DNA from: CAYXOX01 sp964466745
GTDB taxonomy: Bacteria > Pseudomonadota > Alphaproteobacteria > Rhodobacterales > Rhodobacteraceae
DNA length: 10,590 bases
Assembly (NCBI GenBank): GCA_964466745.1
Contig: CAYXOX010000111.1
Span: forward strand, 1 to 10,590
Direction of reading: 5' to 3'
Positions within the stretch are counted from its first letter, which is position 1. Each line of letters begins with the position of its first letter. Below are positions 7,812 through 10,590 of the stretch, in pieces. The notes beneath the pieces are model-generated. The model was given only the letters and a program-made list of their open reading frames with translations. It ran no database searches and was not told the DNA's origin. A program made the translations under genes and the position numbers.

Positions 7812-7835
7812 CGGGCGCGGCGCCCGCAGCGGGCG
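7812..7835 (+). repeat. Alternating inverted repeats forming two exclusive hairpins
   Basis: CGGGCG at 7812-7817, CGCCCG at 7821-7826 and CGGGCG at 7830-7835 follow one another with 3-base spacers. The middle arm can pair with either neighbour, so the two small hairpins exclude each other. This begins the 97-base spacer after mraY. No T-tract is attached to either. Confidence 0.45.
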
Positions 7836-7840
7836 GTGCG

Positions 7841-7890
7841 GCGGGGGTTTTCCACCCCCGCACCCCCGGAGAGTACTTGGGCCAAGATGA
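7841..7890 (+). repeat. Hairpin plus GAGTACTTGG motif, repeat-like intergenic element
   Basis: An 8-bp perfect stem (GCGGGGGT at 7841-7848 with ACCCCCGC at 7854-7861) has a 5-base loop. It is followed by CCCCGGAGAGTACTTGG and then CCAAGATGA. The inner CTTGG/CCAAG is itself an inverted repeat at 7876-7886 with one central G. From memory, this combination (C-rich hairpin, GGAGTATTT-like core, then CAAGATGAAG) recurs between genes in Rhodobacteraceae, so I read this as one copy of an interspersed element. The hairpin and palindrome are seen directly; the repeat status is recollection that I could not verify here. Confidence 0.5.
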
Positions 7891-7910
7891 AGGGAGCGAT
7901 GGACGGATGA
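7887..7910 (+). other. Seven-codon mini-ORF overlapping the murD start
   Basis: ATG at 7887 opens a seven-codon frame (MKGAMDG) that stops at TGA 7908-7910, sharing ATGA with the murD start at 7907. AAGGGAG at 7890-7896 lies inside it and is the likely murD ribosome binding site, 10 bases before the ATG. The mini-ORF has no clear site of its own, but a nested ATG at 7899 sits close to AAGGGAG. It may be chance, or an upstream coupling ORF. Confidence 0.25.
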
Positions 7911-9313
7911 TCCCGGTGCAAGGTCTTGACGGCGCCCGCGTGGCGGTCCTGGGACTGGGGCGGAGCGGGATTTCGGCGGCGCGGGCGCTCCGCGCGGGCG
8001 GCGCGCATCCGCTGTGCTGGGACGACGGCGAGGCCGCGCGGGAGCGCGCCGCCGCCGAGGGCTTCGCGCTGGCCGACCCGCTTGCCCCCGGGGCGCTTGA
8101 CGAGGCGGCACTGATGGTGGTGAGCCCCGGCATCCCCCATCTCTACCCGTCCCCGCACCCCGCGGTGGCAGCCGCCCTGGGCGCGGGCGTGCCGGTGGAC
8201 AACGACATCGGCCTGTTCTTCCGCTCCTTCGCGACAGCGGGCTGGGAAGACTTCGGCCGCGTTCCGAAGGTCGTCGCCATCACCGGCTCGAACGGCAAGT
8301 CCACCACCTCGGCGCTTTTGCACCATGTGCTCCTCGAGGCCGGGCGCCCGGCCCAGCTTGGCGGCAACATCGGGCGGGGGGTTCTGGATCTCGACCCGCC
8401 GACCGAGGGCGGCGTGGTGGTGCTCGAGCTTTCCTCCTACCAGACGGAGCTGGCGCGGGCGCTAACGCCGGACGTGGCCGTCTTCACCAATCTCGTGGCG
8501 GATCATCTCGATCGTCATGGCGGCATGGGCGGCTATTTCGCCGCAAAGCGGCGGCTCTTCGCCGAGGGCGGCCCGGATCGCGCCGTGATCGGCGTGGACG
8601 AGCCCGAGGGCCGGTTCCTCGCCAACCAGCTCGCGGAGGGGCGGTCGGACGACCGGGTGATCGCCGTCTCCGCCGCCGGGCCCGTCGCCGGGGCGGGCTG
8701 GTGCGTCGCGGTGCGAAAGGGGTTTCTCGTGGAGCGCCGCGGCGGCCGGCAGGTCGCGGCCATCGACCTGCGCGGTCTTTCGGGTTTGCCGGGCCTGCAC
8801 AATCACCAGAACGCCTGCGCCGCCTACGGCGCGGCCCGGGCGCTGGGCCTCGGGCCGCGGGAGATCGAGACCGGGCTCGCCAGCTTTCGCGGGTTGCCCC
8901 ACCGCAGCCAGCCGGTGGCCGAGATCGGCGGGGTGCGGTTCGTCAACGACAGCAAGGCGACCAATGCCGATGCCGCGGCCAAGGCTCTCGCCGCCTTCGG
9001 CCGCATCCGCTGGATCTGCGGCGGGCTGATGAAGGAGGGAGGGCTCGGCACGCTCGCGCCGCTGCTCGGGCGGGTCGAGACGGCCTATGTCATCGGGCGC
9101 GAGGCCGAGACCTTCGCGCTGGAGCTGGGCCCGGGCGTGCCCTGCGAGATCTGCACGACCATGGACGCCGCGGTGGCGCGCGCAGCGGCCGACGCGCAAC
9201 CCGGGGAGGTGGTGCTGCTGGCCCCCGCCGCCGCGAGCTTCGACCAGTACGACAATTTCGAACGCCGGGGCGAGGATTTCATCGCCTGCGTGGAGGCACT
9301 TGCCCGGCGCTGA
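7907..9313 (+). CDS. murD: MurD, UDP-MurNAc-L-Ala:D-glutamate ligase
   Basis: A 468-residue Mur ligase that adds D-glutamate to UDP-MurNAc-L-Ala in the cytoplasm, upstream of MurE and MurF in the pathway although its gene comes later. An N-terminal Rossmann-like domain opens with VAVLGLGRSG (12-21) and contains VVSPGIP at 71-77. The ATPase domain has the P-loop GSNGKSTT at 127-134, ELSSYQ at 174-179, TNLVADHLDRHG at 194-205 and the presumed carbamylated lysine K214 in FAAKRRLF. The C-terminal domain has NHQNACAAY at 299-307, NDSKATNADAA at 347-357 and the family-specific ending LAPAAASFDQYDNFERRG at 438-455. ATG at 7907 is preferred over an in-frame TTG at 7877, which falls inside the repeat-like spacer and lacks conserved residues. 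The 97-base spacer before it is unusual in this tightly packed run. Confidence 0.96.
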   Translation: MIPVQGLDGARVAVLGLGRSGISAARALRAGGAHPLCWDDGEAARERAAAEGFALADPLAPGALDEAALMVVSPGIPHLYPSPHPAVAAALGAGVPVDNDIGLFFRSFATAGWEDFGRVPKVVAITGSNGKSTTSALLHHVLLEAGRPAQLGGNIGRGVLDLDPPTEGGVVVLELSSYQTELARALTPDVAVFTNLVADHLDRHGGMGGYFAAKRRLFAEGGPDRAVIGVDEPEGRFLANQLAEGRSDDRVIAVSAAGPVAGAGWCVAVRKGFLVERRGGRQVAAIDLRGLSGLPGLHNHQNACAAYGAARALGLGPREIETGLASFRGLPHRSQPVAEIGGVRFVNDSKATNADAAAKALAAFGRIRWICGGLMKEGGLGTLAPLLGRVETAYVIGREAETFALELGPGVPCEICTTMDAAVARAAADAQPGEVVLLAPAAASFDQYDNFERRGEDFIACVEALARR

Positions 9314-9320
9314 CGCGCCG
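9305..9320 (+). other. Hairpin with the murD stop codon in its loop
   Basis: CGGCGC at 9305-9310 pairs with GCGCCG at 9315-9320 around the four-base loop TGAC, which contains the murD stop codon. There is no T-tract. In such GC-rich DNA chance is plausible. Confidence 0.3.
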
Positions 9321-9322
9321 CG

Positions 9323-9356
9323 GCCCGGCACTCCCTCTCGCGCGTCGCCGGGCTTT
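9323..9356 (+). terminator. Weak terminator candidate after murD
   Basis: GCCCGGC at 9323-9329 pairs perfectly with GCCGGGC at 9347-9353 across a 17-base loop, and TTT follows at 9354-9356. The short T-run and long loop make it a weak or partial terminator at best. Its position at the start of the largest gap in the window suits a boundary between two transcription units. Confidence 0.3.
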
Positions 9357-9540
9357 GGCAGGCGACGAAGGGCGCGCCCGGTGCCCCGCCCCGGGAGCCC
9401 CGCCCGTGGCGCGCACACCGGCGGGAGCACGCCGTGCGGCGGCCCCGTCGCGATAAGCGCTGGCCTGCGCGCGTGCCCTCGGCTAACCTCGCGGCCGACG
9501 CCGGGACAACCGGCGCACGAGGCAGCACGAGCAGGTTGCG
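9357..9540 (+). promoter_or_regulatory. murD-ftsW intergenic region, probable leader or promoter of ftsW
   Basis: I see no convincing gene here. An inverted repeat, CGCCGG at 9499-9504 with CCGGCG at 9510-9515, lies 25 bases before ftsW. AACCT at 9485-9489 is complementary to AGGTT at 9533-9537, which includes the likely ftsW ribosome binding site, so the leader could fold over it. The sequence around 9461-9489 (TGGCCT, 17 bases, TAACCT) is a poor match to a sigma-70-type promoter. The gap's size suggests regulation, but no site is certain. Confidence 0.3.
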
Positions 9541-10590
9541 ATGACGGAACTGGTGTACGGCGCCGCCCCGGCACGGGAGGGCGACCCCATCCTGCCACGC
9601 TGGTGGAGGACGGTGGACAAGTGGTCGATGTCCTGCATCCTGATCCTGTTCGGGATCGGTCTCCTGCTGGGGTTCGCGGCATCGCCGCCGCTGGCCGCAA
9701 AGAACGGGCTGCCGGCGTTCCATTATGTCGAGCGGCAGGCCATGTTCGGCGGGCTCGCCCTCGTGACCATGATCGTGATGTCCACGCTGCCGCCGGGCCT
9801 CGTGCGCCGGCTTGGCGTTCTCGGCTTCGCCGTCGCCTTCGTGGGGCTCGCGCTGCTCCCCTTCTTCGGGACCGATTTCGGCAAGGGCGCCGTGCGCTGG
9901 TACTCGATCGGCTTCGCGAGCCTTCAGCCCTCCGAGTTTCTCAAGCCCGGCTTCGTCATCATGGCGGCCTGGCTGATGGCCGCCAGCCAGGAGATCGACG
10001 GGCCGCCGGGCAGGCTCTTCTCGTTCGCGATCGCGGTGGCGATCGCCGGGCTTCTCGCCGTGCAGCCCGATTTCGGGCAGGCGGCGCTCATCCTCTTCGG
10101 CTGGGGGGTGATGTATTTCGTGGCGGGCGCGCCGATGCTGCTCCTCGTGGCGCTCGCGGGCGCGGCGGTGGGAGCGGGCACGATCGCCTACCAGAACTCG
10201 GATCACTTCGCCCGGCGGATCGACGGGTTCCTCTCGCCCGAGGTCGATCCCACCACCCAGCTCGGCTATGCCACCAATGCGATCCGCGAGGGCGGTTTCT
10301 TCGGCGTGGGCGTGGGCGAGGGCGAGGTGAAGTGGTCGCTCCCCGACGCTCACACCGATTTCATCATCGCGGTGGCGGCGGAGGAATACGGGCTGGTGCT
10401 GGTGCTTGTGATCATAGCGCTCTACGCGACGGTCGTGGTGCGCTCGCTTGTCCGGCTCATGCGCGAGCGCGATCCCTTCATCCGGCTGGCCGGCACTGGC
10501 CTTGCCTGCCTTTTCGGTGCGCAGGCCATGATCAACATGGGTGTCGCGGTGCGGCTGCTTCCGGCCAAGGGCATGACGCTGCCCTTCGTG
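9541..10590 (+). CDS. ftsW: FtsW, septal peptidoglycan glycosyltransferase (3' end outside window)
   Basis: The first 350 codons of a SEDS-family polytopic membrane protein; the frame is still open at the window edge. FtsW polymerises lipid II into septal glycan strands with FtsI. After a roughly 28-residue cytoplasmic tail, hydrophobic segments start near residues 30, 66, 91, 135, 160, 180 and 198, with more after 274. SEDS signatures: GAVRWYSIG around 116-124, QPSEFLKP at 129-136, QPDFGQ at 175-180, and LPDAHTDFIIAVAAEE at 267-282. The aspartate D273 there corresponds to the essential SEDS aspartate. The last residues, GMTLPFV, lead into the usual SYGGSS-type motif, so probably 40-60 residues are missing. 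RodA is the alternative, but the dcw position and LPDAHTDFI segment favour FtsW. GAGCAGG at 9529-9535 is a modest ribosome binding site 5 bases before the ATG. Confidence 0.95.
   Translation, partial: MTELVYGAAPAREGDPILPRWWRTVDKWSMSCILILFGIGLLLGFAASPPLAAKNGLPAFHYVERQAMFGGLALVTMIVMSTLPPGLVRRLGVLGFAVAFVGLALLPFFGTDFGKGAVRWYSIGFASLQPSEFLKPGFVIMAAWLMAASQEIDGPPGRLFSFAIAVAIAGLLAVQPDFGQAALILFGWGVMYFVAGAPMLLLVALAGAAVGAGTIAYQNSDHFARRIDGFLSPEVDPTTQLGYATNAIREGGFFGVGVGEGEVKWSLPDAHTDFIIAVAAEEYGLVLVLVIIALYATVVVRSLVRLMRERDPFIRLAGTGLACLFGAQAMINMGVAVRLLPAKGMTLPFV

Noticed and set aside
7877..7906. TTG-initiated extension of murD
   Set aside because: It falls inside the repeat-like spacer motif, and MIPVQGLDG at 7907 is a typical MurD start.
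8701..9456. A + strand open frame running past the murD end into the murD-ftsW gap, considered as an extra gene
   Set aside because: Most of it is the shifted frame of murD, with Arg/Ala-rich translation and no identifiable start signal or domain.
1..10590. A novel accessory, defence or mobile system in the window
   Set aside because: Every sizeable coding region is a recognised dcw gene in canonical order with intact motifs. There are no transposase, integrase, tRNA, CRISPR or compositionally odd segments.

Overview
The window is a GC-rich (roughly 70%) stretch of bacterial chromosome carrying most of a division and cell wall (dcw) cluster. The gene order is mraZ, rsmH, ftsL, ftsI, murE, murF, mraY, murD, ftsW, all on the + strand. 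The protein signatures (MraZ and FtsL type, a FtsL with almost no cytoplasmic tail, a meso-diaminopimelate-type MurE), the GC content and the intergenic motif before murD point to an alphaproteobacterium, most likely Rhodobacterales/Rhodobacteraceae. The genus cannot be decided from this sequence.

Layout. Bases 1-99 hold no complete gene but contain a strong GC-rich hairpin followed by TTTT (20-59), just before a GTG-started mraZ (100-603). rsmH, ftsL and ftsI (607-3748) follow with a 3-base gap and then overlapping start/stop codons, which suggests translational coupling. After a 50-base spacer with another hairpin come murE and murF (3799-6710), which overlap as GTGA, and then mraY (6727-7809). 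A 97-base spacer before murD (7907-9313) is built of nested hairpins and a motif that looks like an interspersed intergenic repeat. It ends in a tiny ORF whose stop overlaps the murD start codon. A 227-base gap, the largest in the window, separates murD from ftsW. ftsW (9541 onward) runs off the right edge.

How the genes work together. MurE, MurD and MurF build UDP-MurNAc-pentapeptide in the cytoplasm: MurD adds D-Glu, MurE adds meso-diaminopimelate and MurF adds D-Ala-D-Ala. MraY transfers phospho-MurNAc-pentapeptide to undecaprenyl phosphate to make lipid I. FtsW (glycosyltransferase) and FtsI (transpeptidase) polymerise and crosslink septal peptidoglycan, with FtsL as part of the complex that controls them. 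RsmH methylates 16S rRNA, and MraZ is the DNA-binding regulator usually found at the head of the cluster.

I found no mobile element, CRISPR array, RNA gene, defence system or foreign-looking insert. This is an ordinary, intact housekeeping locus, and all catalytic motifs checked are present. The interest lies in the non-coding junctions: the hairpin before mraZ, the repeat-like spacer before murD, and the murD-ftsW gap.
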